Part shown: one piece after another, positions 56,601-64,000 of the stretch | Position numbering within the stretch: position 1 is the stretch's first letter | Layout of the letters: the number at the start of each line of letters is the position of its first letter | DNA from: Haliclona indistincta | Taxonomy: Eukaryota; Porifera; Demospongiae; Haplosclerida; Chalinidae | DNA length: 64,000 bases | Assembly: GCA_964017065.1 (NCBI GenBank) | Contig: OZ024785.1 | Coordinates: 10,681,086-10,745,085 of the forward strand | Reading direction: 5' to 3' | Notes under the pieces: model-generated | Seen by the model: the letters and a program-made list of their open reading frames with translations, nothing else | The model's database searches: none | Told to the model about the DNA's origin: nothing | Program-made: the position numbers and the translations under genes

Positions 56601-56832
56601 AATAATACTGATAATAATAATTAATTGTATTAATGTTGCTCAGGTTGTTGCAAATGCCAGGGAAAAGGCACGAGAATTTGAAAACAACACACAGAGACAG
56701 CGTCTATTCAGGTATTGTTCATGTTATAGTTATAACTTGTTTTAATAGTTTTGTAGGTTATTGATGTCTAGTGGAAAATGTGAAGACAGTGTACGCAGCT
56801 TGCATAAGCAACTGGTATCTATTTCTATTTAA
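38615..56832 (+). CDS. MSH6: DNA mismatch repair protein MSH6
   Basis: Subunit of MutSalpha (with MSH2); recognises mispairs. 33 exons, all in phase, 3618 bp = 1205 residues: 38615-38926, 38984-39083, 39256-39338, 40882-40992, 42716-42789, 42951-43005, 43060-43152, 43391-43542, 43598-43656, 43710-43775, 43878-43954, 44000-44071, 44123-44194, 44245-44335, 45609-45718, 46410-46449, 46551-46675, 46798-46875, 46924-47026, 47076-47238, 47446-47526, 47583-47719, 47857-47952, 48023-48123, 48328-48560, 48818-49037, 54168-54272, 54322-54409, 55158-55247, 55967-56121, 56458-56589, 56644-56711, 56757-56832. Visible: a PIP-like box (E14 to F21, EATLFTYF), mismatch-binding [11 protein letters not shown] (Phe280, Glu282), [15 protein letters not shown] lever region, Walker A GPNMGGKS (981-988), [27 protein letters not shown] and [17 protein letters not shown]. 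The N-terminal ~200 residues have no PWWP domain, unlike vertebrate MSH6 (1360 residues). Confidence 0.95.
39417..40083. mobile_element. Near-perfect 667-bp foldback MITE with TTAA duplication
   Basis: TTAA (39413-39416, 40084-40087) flanks arms of about 310 bp that are almost exact inverted copies (GGTGGCGGGATACCAAAATT ... ), with a loop of roughly 40 bp near 39735-39770. It lies in MSH6 intron 3. Same end family as 7355-7975. Confidence 0.85.
40094..40285. mobile_element. MITE with TTTAAAGTATATGCG ends
   Basis: TTTAAAGTATATGCGTGGG at the left and CGGCATATACTTTAAA at the right form inverted ends around about 160 bp. It lies directly beside the TTAA MITE. Confidence 0.55.
40286..40441. repeat. 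156-bp hairpin element
   Basis: CACTTAATATAGGTAAG ... GTGCTCTACGTGATTTATGG pairs with CCATAAATCACGTAGAGCAC ... ACCTACATTAAGT around the centre AAAGCACTCGGCTTCGCC. Probably a palindromic MITE. Confidence 0.65.
41031..41425. mobile_element. Palindromic MITE with GGTGGC ends and TTTA duplication
   Basis: TTTA (41027-41030, 41426-41429) flanks GGTGGCGATACTG ... GTACTGCCACC. Long inner arms (CTCCCATAAGAGTATAGCAA ... ) pair imperfectly around 41200-41250. Related to the TTAA family but inserted at TTTA. Confidence 0.7.
41460..42420 (-). mobile_element. Repeat-flanked element, possible Harbinger-like transposase fragment
   Basis: GGATTTGCTGATC, GGTGATAAAGA, ATGATCAAATCAACC and GAGAGAATAAATATACAC occur near 41470-41660 and again near 42298-42402, bracketing about 600 bp. 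On the complement a short frame reads [20 protein letters not shown], then GFIDGTK, reminiscent of the G-F-I-D-G-T block of PIF/Harbinger transposases. The match is short and the assignment weak. Confidence 0.35.
41984..42173. mobile_element. MITE with TACCGTATAGCCG ends
   Basis: CTACCGTATAGCCG and CGGCTATACGGTAG are inverted ends. The interior is rich in TTTCG and AAATTTTCG-type phrases. It breaks the putative transposase frame of the surrounding element. Confidence 0.65.
44693..45135. repeat. Long inverted repeat in MSH6 intron 14
   Basis: Arms of about 180 bp (TTATTACATAGTACGTCATC ... GCGATGTTATTG) pair almost perfectly around a centre near 44900. Probably a palindromic MITE. Confidence 0.8.
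45140..45597. repeat. Hairpin plus ~15-copy 25-bp minisatellite in MSH6 intron 14
   Basis: A hairpin at about 45145-45225 (GTAAGTATTAGTTATTGCCC ... complement) is followed by a tandem array to 45597. The 25-bp unit is GTGGGTTGTTGAACATTACG plus TTACT; two copies are 24 bp (GGGGTT variant). The same unit occurs at both edges of the upstream palindrome. Confidence 0.9.
45785..46393. mobile_element. ~600-bp element with AGATTAAG-type inverted ends
   Basis: GAGATTAAGTTGCACGTC at 45785 pairs with GACGTGCATCTTAATCTC near 46376-46393. The interior has paired CGTGTAACGCGTAACGTG-type phrases. Non-coding, in MSH6 intron 15. Confidence 0.6.
49425..49735. repeat. Tandem array of short palindromic modules
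   Basis: Four to five modules of roughly 60 bp each contain the pattern AACACTNTTTG - TCTCCTATA - TATAGGAG - CAAACAGTGT, that is, short inverted repeats themselves repeated in tandem. Located in MSH6 intron 26. Confidence 0.65.
49899..51574 (-). pseudogene. MULE-type transposase with Ulp1-like protease, degenerate
   Basis: On the complement, 51574-50924 has a MULE-like segment ([40 protein letters not shown]). Downstream, 50373-49899 has a C48 (Ulp1-like) cysteine protease: [33 protein letters not shown] (His and Asp) and [19 protein letters not shown] (Gln and Cys). A frameshift near 50200 separates the last two blocks. A block of about 70 bp encoding [20 protein letters not shown] is present twice in direct orientation (50698-50766, 51459-51526). 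Transposase-Ulp1 pairings are known in Mutator-like elements. Confidence 0.6.
51600..52010 (+). pseudogene. DDE-type transposase N-terminal fragment (ISL2EU/Harbinger-like)
   Basis: A coiled-coil stretch [20 protein letters not shown] is followed, after a frameshift near 51725, by [18 protein letters not shown] and [14 protein letters not shown]. This resembles the region before the DDE_Tnp_4 domain in animal Harbinger/ISL2EU transposases. The catalytic domain is not visible. Confidence 0.5.
52280..53414 (-). pseudogene. SWIM zinc finger and YqaJ-like exonuclease remnant
   Basis: On the complement, 53414-53028 contains a SWIM finger ([21 protein letters not shown]-x-C-x(n)-C-x-H). 52531-52280 contains a YqaJ/lambda-exonuclease-type block ([32 protein letters not shown], with the conserved G-x-S-x-D). 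Frames between are broken. SWIM-YqaJ proteins accompany ISL2EU-type transposons in animals, which fits the transposase fragment just beside it. Located in MSH6 intron 26. Confidence 0.65.
53430..54167 (+). other. Remainder of MSH6 intron 26: no gene recognised
   Basis: A short frame at 53610-53798 has no recognised relatives. No MSH6 exon is expected here: residues coded before (…TINCSQ) and after ([13 protein letters not shown]) match adjoining regions of MSH6. Confidence 0.45.
54489..55103. mobile_element. MITE with TTCACACTACA ends, carrying a nested MITE
   Basis: TTTCACACTACAAAGCACAT (resuming at 54720) and TTTGCTGTAGTGTGAA (to 55103) are inverted ends. The first few bases of the left end occur twice (54489 and 54722) because of the insertion at 54497-54719. 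Confidence 0.55.
54497..54719. mobile_element. Nested MITE with AGCCTCGTCCCC ends
   Basis: AGCCTCGTCCCCAGG and CCTGGGGACAAGGCT are inverted ends. Inner arms GCCTGGTACACATTGTATGC and TTAATTATGTCCAAAT pair perfectly around 54585-54645. The 12-bp phrase ACATTTCACACT occurs directly on both sides. A half copy of this end appears near 28573-28590. Confidence 0.7.
55248..55966 (+). other. MSH6 intron 29: no gene, possible pogo-like end
   Basis: Phrase TGGATAAACGAGGTTGCACT followed by GTA at about 55831-55854 resembles a pogo/Tigger terminal repeat. The partner end was not identified. Confidence 0.35.
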
Positions 56833-57629
56833 CGATTTTCAGCATTATTTACATGTATAGATCATTGATGATTGTAGCCTTATGACATCATAATTATTAT
56901 CAATAATATTATTTTGAGAATATTCATAGTTGTGGCGATCGACCATATGTAGTCTTGACTTCGAAGAGTGAGCATATATCCTTGGTGCTACATAACAGAC
57001 CAGTTATGTGCTTACTTGGATCATTGATATACCTCGGTGGGCAGAGCCACGGGGCATACAGTAATCGTGCATGTCTGTCTAGTTCTGAAAGACGGCAAAG
57101 AATCAGCTGGTGGTAAGTGCAATATCGACATATCTTGAACTTGATGGTCTTATATTTTGAATTAAAGGTTTGTTCGTGAGTTATGGCATGATTTGAATAC
57201 TTTGTTCACCGTTGCTGGCGATCTGGACTTTTCATGCAGAAGACGAATGTGTCAATGGTTAACTGGCTAGCAGATTGTAGGTTTGATCTGGACTACAGGA
57301 TAGTGTGGCAGGTCTGGATAAAATTCAGCAAAAATCATAAAAAGCTGCTTCAAGCATGGCTGTGTGCTTCAATTTGTGCATGCACAGCTAATTATTACAC
57401 AGTGGTACGCTTCTCTATTATTTTTGCCAGGTTGTATCAATAGCTTGCATTGTATTTTATAATCTGTTACAATCATCATCTGCTTATGAAACAGCTTTGT
57501 GCTGTCAAAGCATGTCCAGTGTGCAATAAGCATGGCATGCAATTCCACCAAGGCAACTGCACCTTTGGTGCTTCATTTTATGGCTTGGCGGCAAAGTGGG
57601 TGGTCTTAGCGGGCGTGGCTCAGCATCAC
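56833..57629. other. Intergenic region MSH6 to NRF-6-like gene
   Basis: Short gap between two + genes. The reading frame of the downstream protein stays open for 60 codons before the chosen start, but that stretch lacks domain features. The phrase TTGCTGGCGATCTGGA near 57210 resembles TTGCTGGCGATCTAGA near 23416. No promoter motif stands out. Confidence 0.45.
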
Positions 57630-60014
57630 ATGACAACAATGTCGTCCACAACAGTTCCTCCTCGCTCTGTTTGCTTTCCTCGACTTCTGCTGCTGCAATC
57701 CGTGTTGGTCTTAGTGTTGCTGTCAGCTACCTGCTCCTGCCAAGACGTCTTCTCTGCAGCTCGTAAACTGAGGACAACAACTCCCGGCAATGGCGCTGTC
57801 AAATATCTCGTGTCTGATCTAGTGCCGCTTGTTCATGCAGCAATGGAGCGAGTGTCCCAACAGCTTGTTGACGGTACAATAGATCCTTCTCTTGAGCCGT
57901 GCGCTCGTAACCTAACGGCGCTCGTTACTACTGAACAAGAGGTTCACCTGATTGGTAACAAGACTCTACGTGTAGCAGCCATTGCTCTTGTCCTGGATGC
58001 TGCTGGTAAGCCACCAGCCGGTCTGTTCCAAGGAGCTTATGCGTTCCGTGGTAACCTTGAGGAGTGCCAGATGATCAATGTGTCCTCTATTGACATGAGG
58101 TACTGCTATCTTACCATGACATTAATTAGCTCGTTTACTAAGCAAGTTGCCTTCCCTCCGTTGAGTGAAGAGCTGTGTTTACCGTCTACCTGTGACTCTG
58201 ATGCTATTAATGCGTTTCTTGAAACATTGAATGACACTCTTCGTAACAACAGTATACCGCTACACATTGATGCTAATAGCACTAGCTTCATTAGCTTGAG
58301 TATGGCGGATCAACCATTAACCACTGAAGCTATTGTCATGATAGCTGTGTGCTGTGTTATTGTGATGCTAGTAGCCATTGGTACTATAGTGGAATTACTG
58401 CAACCATTAGTAGCTGCTTGGAAAGAAACAAAGAAACAGGAAGATCGGATCGATGGAATGGCTAATAAAGACTTTAGTGTGTCTGATAGTGACACTTACA
58501 GTTCAACTGAAATAGTTCCTTTCCTAGGAGGTAGTCGTCGCCCAGGCTTTGGTGAAAAGGTGTGTACTTTCTGCTATGATGCCATTACAGCTTTCTCACT
58601 GTACAAGAACGTACCTGCCATTCTAGCCACTAAGCAGCCGCCTGCTGCTATTAATAGTCTTAATGGCCTCCGAGTGATCAGCATGTTCTGGGTGATTCTT
58701 TGCCACTCTTTCTTATTCTTTTTCTTCACGTTTGGTGACCCAGGCACTACCAACAATGCTCGCAATATTGTACATCTTGGCTACAAAGTTATTCCTCGAT
58801 ACATATCGCAAGTCATCATCAATGGGTTCTTGTCTGTGGACTCGTTCTTCTTCCTCAGTGGTGTACTGGTTAGCTACCTCACTCTGCGTGAGATGAAGAG
58901 GAGAAAGGGAACGTTTCCTCTAGTACCTTACTACCTCCATCGTATTCTTCGTCTCACTCCAACATACATGTTCGTTCTGTTCTTTTACTGGTTCTTTACG
59001 ATGTACTTGGCTCAAGGCACTCCTAGTTATGGTGTGGGTCGTGGACCAAACAGCACAGCGTGGGAAAATTGTGCAAAGTACTGGTGGACCAATCTACTGT
59101 ATATTAACAACTTATACCCTCAGCAGTTCTTGTCACAGTGTATGGGTTGGTCGTGGTATCTTGCTAATGATATGCAGTTCTTTGTGATATCTCCTCTCAT
59201 TATAGTTCCGTTGTACCTGTGGTTTACTGGTGGACTGATTGTCTCTGGTGTTCTACTAGTGGTCTCCTTTGCTGTCACTGCATTCATCACTGGCTACTAT
59301 CAACTGACTGCTTCTCAGTTCTTTCCGTTGGCTCATGGTGATTATCTTCCTCCTGGTATTGTTCCTGACTATAGCTCACAGATATACAGTAAGCCATACT
59401 GTCGTATTGGCCCCTATATTGTAGGACTAGTATTGGGTGCCATATTTTACCACAACAAGAAGCCTTCTTTTCCTCCTATTGTTAACTATCTAGTCTACTT
59501 CTCAATGTGGGCGTGTGCTGTGGGTGTTGCCATACCAACAGTATATGGACTGCAAGATGGGTTCTATGGTCATGTGTTCTCTCAAGCTGAAAATGTGTTG
59601 TACACAACATTTGCACGAACTGGTTGGGGAGTCGCTCTGGCTTTGTTAATATATGCTTGTCACAATGGATATGGTGGTCCAATCAACTCGTTCTTATCTT
59701 TACCGATGTGGGTACCTCTAAGTCGACTAACATTCAATGCTTATCTTGTACATCCCATAATACTAGACGCTATGAATGGTAGTCAACGAGACACTATCTA
59801 TTATACTGACATCACGTTTGTGCCATACATCATAGGTAGTGTAGTGCTGTCATACGGTGCTGCTGGTATAGTGTCTGCTCTCATAGAGTTCCCAGTAGCT
59901 AATGTGGAGATGGCTTTCTTCAAACTACTGGGCCTGCAACTGAGAGGAGGGTCAGCTAAACAACCTAATGCTATCAAATCTGATAAGAATGGATTAGTTC
60001 GTTCCATCAACTAA
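57630..60014 (+). CDS. NRF-6-like membrane acyltransferase (acyltransferase 3 family)
   Basis: Single uninterrupted frame, 794 residues from ATG 57630 (ATG 57639 is equally possible; an ATG at 57450 would add 60 residues with no features). The start was chosen because it puts a signal peptide first (LLLLQSVLVLVLLSATCSC). An extracellular NRF domain with paired Cys follows (LEPCARNL, GNLEECQMI, LCLPSTCDSD). After a membrane segment (about 230-255) comes the acyltransferase-3 domain with about ten membrane helices: INSLNGLRVISMFWVILCHS (Arg and active-site His), SVDSFFFLSGVLVSY, YYLHRILRLTPTYMF, GWSWYLANDMQFFVISP, and a C-terminal SRLTFNAYLVHPI. Relatives include C. elegans nose-resistant-to-fluoxetine proteins, which move lipids or drugs across epithelia; the acyl substrate is not known. 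The lack of introns is unusual among its neighbours. Confidence 0.88.
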   Translation: MTTMSSTTVPPRSVCFPRLLLLQSVLVLVLLSATCSCQDVFSAARKLRTTTPGNGAVKYLVSDLVPLVHAAMERVSQQLVDGTIDPSLEPCARNLTALVTTEQEVHLIGNKTLRVAAIALVLDAAGKPPAGLFQGAYAFRGNLEECQMINVSSIDMRYCYLTMTLISSFTKQVAFPPLSEELCLPSTCDSDAINAFLETLNDTLRNNSIPLHIDANSTSFISLSMADQPLTTEAIVMIAVCCVIVMLVAIGTIVELLQPLVAAWKETKKQEDRIDGMANKDFSVSDSDTYSSTEIVPFLGGSRRPGFGEKVCTFCYDAITAFSLYKNVPAILATKQPPAAINSLNGLRVISMFWVILCHSFLFFFFTFGDPGTTNNARNIVHLGYKVIPRYISQVIINGFLSVDSFFFLSGVLVSYLTLREMKRRKGTFPLVPYYLHRILRLTPTYMFVLFFYWFFTMYLAQGTPSYGVGRGPNSTAWENCAKYWWTNLLYINNLYPQQFLSQCMGWSWYLANDMQFFVISPLIIVPLYLWFTGGLIVSGVLLVVSFAVTAFITGYYQLTASQFFPLAHGDYLPPGIVPDYSSQIYSKPYCRIGPYIVGLVLGAIFYHNKKPSFPPIVNYLVYFSMWACAVGVAIPTVYGLQDGFYGHVFSQAENVLYTTFARTGWGVALALLIYACHNGYGGPINSFLSLPMWVPLSRLTFNAYLVHPIILDAMNGSQRDTIYYTDITFVPYIIGSVVLSYGAAGIVSALIEFPVANVEMAFFKLLGLQLRGGSAKQPNAIKSDKNGLVRSIN

Positions 60015-61540
60015 TAACCTTGTGTGTTTATTTCTTTGTTGTATTCATTGATTTTCTTTATTGTATTCATTGAATGACTATCATTGTTTGGAGTATGATA
60101 GGGTGCGGGTGTAGTAGTGACCTCTCTTAAGCTAGTGTCGCAGTGTCAACATGTCTCTTGTCTATATCGTAGTGCTGCTCTCGATGGCTTTACCGTGTTA
60201 CGCACTACAGCAGTATCATAGATAATATATTACCCTCCCGGGATTAGCACTTTCTCGCAGGTAGGCATGGAGAATCTATGGCAGGTACTGCGACAACCAC
60301 AACGGACGCTGGTAGTATAGTCAGCTTGTAAACGTGATCTTACCTTCAGTATTCAGATGCAGCTCAGTGCAGAAAATTGAAACGCAAAGATTGAAAGACA
60401 ACAGAAAAGAGTACAGTACTAAGAAAGCATATATATAACAATACATTGAGCTGCAAGAGAAACGAAAAATAGTAGTAGGGTTGTGCCTTATTTTGTTCTT
60501 ATCTAGTTATTTTAATTTGACAATTTTACTCTCTTTCAATAATAGTGTGTGTGTAATCATAATAGTTCTTCGAGTACGAACACGTCTACGCTTTGGTAGT
60601 GACCGGATTACTTGATCATCAACTGTCCCTCTTGCTTCACTCAGTCTTTCTTTCTCCCCTCATTTTGTGAACACCCAGTCTAATTCTACGACGTCCCATT
60701 CCTGATCGAGTTAAAACAGGATAGACTCATTATTACAGCTTTATAAAATCAGCTGGGAAGAAGTGATCTGGCTCATGCAAAACACCATAGATAGGCTGTT
60801 TGTTTTATATACCCATAACACATAATACTATAGTCTAGACAAGTAGCTGCTGTCCCACAAAAATGAACAAAGTGGTCACCATTTTAGTCACTTGGAGCAC
60901 AAGGGAAACAAGTGGCTCTAACTGTGACTTCTCTTCTTGGTTGAGCTTATGTTTTCCATCTTGCATGTGAATGCTCTCAAGTACTTGGTTGTTGTGCTGT
61001 CAGGCCTACTAGTTAGCAAAGTGTCTGGTAAGCTCGCCACCCATTTCAGGTCTGGATCTTGTAAACCTTGAATTGTCTGCCACACGCTTAGACAGAACAT
61101 CAGTAAAATCTAAGGGTGTGGCAGACAATTCAAGACCTAGTTTGTCTAGAATGCTTTAATACTCTCAGATACAAACTCTCAAGGAGAGAATTCGAAATGC
61201 TGAAACTGCAGACGAACAACTAAACATTGTTCGTTTCGATCTATTTGGATCTCATCAGTGCAGTGCATCAGCAGAAGAGATGAAAAGACGTAAGGAGACA
61301 AAAATGAAAGTGTGAAACTAAAAAATTATTGTTTAGCTGTGTGACTGTATTAGGTGTGTTTGTGTGTGTGAGCGCACAGTATGCGACAAATACATACCTT
61401 TCACATGAGATTTATGCACGACTGCTTGCAACAACAGCGTGCCTTATCTCACGCTCCTGTCCTAACAACTGAAAATTTTGTCTGTGCTTATAGCATGATA
61501 GTGTGCGTTTCTTGTGGGAGTAAAGTATTCTATTTTTGTC
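60015..61540. other. Intergenic region, no gene recognised
   Basis: Only short frames. A hairpin at about 61065-61128 (GAATTGTCTGCCACAC ... GTGTGGCAGACAATTC) is the clearest structure. Confidence 0.5.
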
Positions 61541-61544
61541 GCGT

Positions 61545-61656
61545 ACTGTGCGTGTGTGTGTGATTGTGAATGCACGCGCTGTACATGCATGCATGTGTGT
61601 GTGTATGTGTTGATCTGCAAGTGTGTATGTATTGATGTGCAAGTGTGTGTGTGTGT

Positions 61657-61697
<41 letters not shown>

Positions 61698-61789
61698 CAT
61701 GTGTGTATGTGTGTGAATACACGTGAGTGCGTATGTATGAGTGTACATGCATATGTGTGTGTGTGTGTGTGTGTGTGTACATGCATGTG

Positions 61790-61865
<76 letters not shown>

Positions 61866-61939
61866 TGAGTGTGCATGTGTGTGTCTGTATGTGTGTTTGA
61901 GTGTGAATGCATGCGCGTATAAGTGTTTGAGTGTACATG

Positions 61940-61985
<46 letters not shown>

Positions 61986-62012
61986 TGAGTGTACATGCAT
62001 GTGTGTACATAC
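61545..62012. repeat. (TG)n microsatellite with interspersed motifs
   Basis: Long runs of TG alternate with TGCATG, ACATGCA and GCGCGTGAGTG phrases. GTGCGCGTGAGTGT(A/G)CATG occurs twice (61858, 61978), so the tract has expanded in blocks. On the complement it reads as Thr-His repeats, which are an artefact. Confidence 0.95.
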
Positions 62013-62459
62013 TGAGAGGTTAGCATGATGTGTCATTCATGTTGATAATTTTTCATAAGTGCAGGCACGAGTCATTTCATTTGATTATGTGAGCTAAGAA
62101 ACCAATCTTTGGTCAGCGAGAGAAACTGGAATTGGCGGGACCTCTTGAAGCAGTGTGTAAGGTTAAATGGAGATTCATGCACACGAGAATGCATGACCTA
62201 AGTCAAGAGGTTAGCAAGTTGAATTATTACAGTAATTATTGCCGAGCGCCTTAGCGCGAGGCAAATAATCGTGACGGTGTGCGGGGGACTGGAGCGTCGT
62301 GCGTTTTCTCAGTAATGTATGTATGTATGTATGTAATATTAGATGTCACGCTTAGGAATGCTAATCAGGGTTACGGCGAGGGCTCATACTATGTATTATA
62401 CTGCGGGGTCACGGGAACGCTGGGCTGAGACCAAGAACTTAACGGCGAGCTGAGAGACC
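62013..62459. other. Upstream region of the Helitron-type gene
   Basis: Contains (ATGT)n at about 62318-62335 and otherwise no feature. A Helitron 5' end (TC...) could lie here but is not identifiable by eye. Confidence 0.4.
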
Positions 62460-64000
62460 ATGGCGGAAGAGTCTGCTCCTGAAAGAGCCAAGTGGCTAGC
62501 TCGGCTCAGGAAGAGAAAGCAGAGAGCAGAGTCTGAGTCTAACGCCACAAAAGAAGCAAGGTACGCCATCATCAGTACTTACAATACACGGAACCGCCAC
62601 CATTGATTTATCTATGTTTAGGTCGTCTGACACGAGTCCACGAGGCCGAAAACAGGAATCTAAACGAGAAAGGCAAGCAATGCTTGATAGTGTGCATACT
62701 GTTATGCAAATCTTATCTTGTTTAATGTGTATGCAGTGAGAAGAATTATATGCGAACACGGATGAAACTTAAACGAGAAAATGAATCTGAGCAAGAAAGG
62801 CATGTAATAATAGCTATCAAAATTATTTATGTTATTTGTTATTTTGATTACAAAACTGTGACATTTAGCTCAAGTTACAAGCCACTAAAATAATAAACTG
62901 TTTTTGCAGAGAGGACAGACTAGCTGACATGAGGGAATGTGCTCAACGTAGGCGTAACCAGGAGTCAGAACAAGAAAGGTATTAATATACAGTATCCATG
63001 TATTATGTGATACTATTATTCTGTATAGAGAGGGAAGACTTGCTGATATGCAAGCACAAGCACAGCTTCGACATCAGAAAGAATCTGAACAGGAAAAGTA
63101 AAGTCTGTTACACTTGCTGTTCAGCACTTAATCTATCACTAATGCAGAGAGAAAAGACTAACTGACATGCGGATACAAGCACAACTTCGACGGCAGGAGG
63201 AATCTGAACAGGAAAAGTAAATTAAATTTGCAATAATAGTCATTATGACTACAGTCTTATAATTTAACAGGGAAGAAAGGCTAACTGACATGCAAGTCTT
63301 AGAGAATGCTCGTCTAGCACAAGAAACAGATCAACAAAGGCAAGCTAGATTCAATGAAAATTATTTCAGTATAATAAACTGCACATTAAAAACAGACATG
63401 AGAGACTAAGTAATATCCGTCAGAAGATGCATCAACATCGTCAAAAATCCAGTAACAGTGACACAAGACAAAACTACCTGCACAATGATGGTTGGTGTAC
63501 AGACAAAGAACTACACCAACAGCCATGGACAAATGAAGCAATGTCTTGCTTTCATTTACAACAAAGCAAATGGCAGCATAGACTATGCTCAGTATGCCAT
63601 GAACTCTGGCCGACGCGTGTATCTGACAAGAGTGGTGTCTACATGTGCACAAGGTGTAAGCGTGATAAAGGTGAACCCAAAATGTATTCTCAGGACAACG
63701 ATATGAATCCTGGCAACATCCCAGATTGCTTAGTTGGTCTTACTCAAGTTGAAGAAATGCTAATTGCACGAGCTTGTCCTATTATGTGCGTATATCGCAA
63801 GCATGGAGGACAGCGAGGGTATAAAGGACACGTCGTCAACTTGCCACAAGACATAAAGGGTTTTCTCAAGGATTTACCTTGCAGTATCCATGACTTACCA
63901 GTTCTGGTCATTCGGCGTTGTGGCGCAGAAGATACTCATGCTGACTTTCGTGTGAGAAGAGAGCGAATATTAGTTGCACTAGAGTGGCTAAAGGCAAACA
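62460..64000 (+). CDS. Helitron-type replicase/helicase, N-terminal part (continues past window)
   Basis: Eight exons join in one frame: 62460-62560, 62622-62672, 62737-62799, 62910-62978, 63029-63097, 63148-63216, 63271-63339, 63396->64000. All boundaries are phase 2. Exons 4-7 are each exactly 69 bp and encode a repeated 23-residue charged unit (EDRLADMRECAQRRRNQESE; similar RLTDM ... QESEQE). Three introns (after exons 2, 3 and 7) need GC-AG splicing. Exon 8 has a Cys-rich motif (LCSVCHELWPTR ... YMCTRCKRDKG) and the DUF6570-like block NDMNPGNIPDCLVGLTQVEE, MLIARACPIMCVYRKHGGQ and RGYKGHVVNLPQDI. These lie at the start of Helitron (Helentron-like) proteins, ahead of the Rep nuclease and Pif1 helicase. 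It is open to the window edge with no stop, so the copy may be intact. Confidence 0.8.

Noticed and set aside
61412..62036. Long open frames on the complement reading Thr-His repeats, and Cys-Val repeats on +
   Set aside because: They are translations of the (TG)n/(CA)n microsatellite with no unique sequence; overlapping frames are all open because the repeat lacks stops.

Overview
The window is eukaryotic nuclear DNA from an early-branching animal. AT-rich intergenic DNA, many short GT-AG introns, clear metazoan orthologues (STT3A, MSH6, a NRF-6-like acyltransferase, an hnRNP A/B or DAZAP1-like protein) and very dense small inverted-repeat elements fit a sponge, probably a demosponge. That placement is inferred from general character, not from a diagnostic marker.

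Layout: (1) 1-18.6 kb holds the 3' part of an RNA-binding protein gene on + (last four exons 164-18424). Its introns are swollen by nested transposons: a P-element-like transposase broken by a TTAA-flanked MITE and by a DIRS retrotransposon, which itself carries a MITE, plus an intact hAT transposon with perfect 8-bp target duplications. (2) 19-21.4 kb is a 5'-truncated, pyrimidine-rich non-LTR retrotransposon lying next to a hAT C-terminal remnant. (3) 21.8-26.4 kb is a 15-exon gene for a 245-residue C2H2 zinc-finger protein that I do not recognise, with a repeated W-E-V-A-Q motif. (4) 27.1-38.4 kb is a complete 18-exon STT3A-type oligosaccharyltransferase gene on -. It carries a 161-bp satellite in one intron and a 3.2-kb foldback element in another. 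(5) 38.6-56.8 kb is a complete 33-exon MSH6 gene on +, head to head with STT3A across a 177-bp gap. Its introns hold MITEs, a 25-bp minisatellite, a MULE/Ulp1 remnant and a SWIM-YqaJ plus DDE transposase remnant. (6) 57.6-60.0 kb is an uninterrupted NRF-6/acyltransferase-3 membrane protein gene. (7) 61.5-62.0 kb is a (TG)n tract. (8) 62.46 kb to the window end is the start of a Helitron-type protein whose N-terminus is built from tandem 69-bp exons.

The exon models for MSH6, STT3A and the zinc-finger gene were joined by hand from splice sites and reading phase. Each gives a continuous frame with a length divisible by three, which is the main internal support. No functional pathway links the host genes. 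STT3A and MSH6 probably share a promoter region only because of their position.
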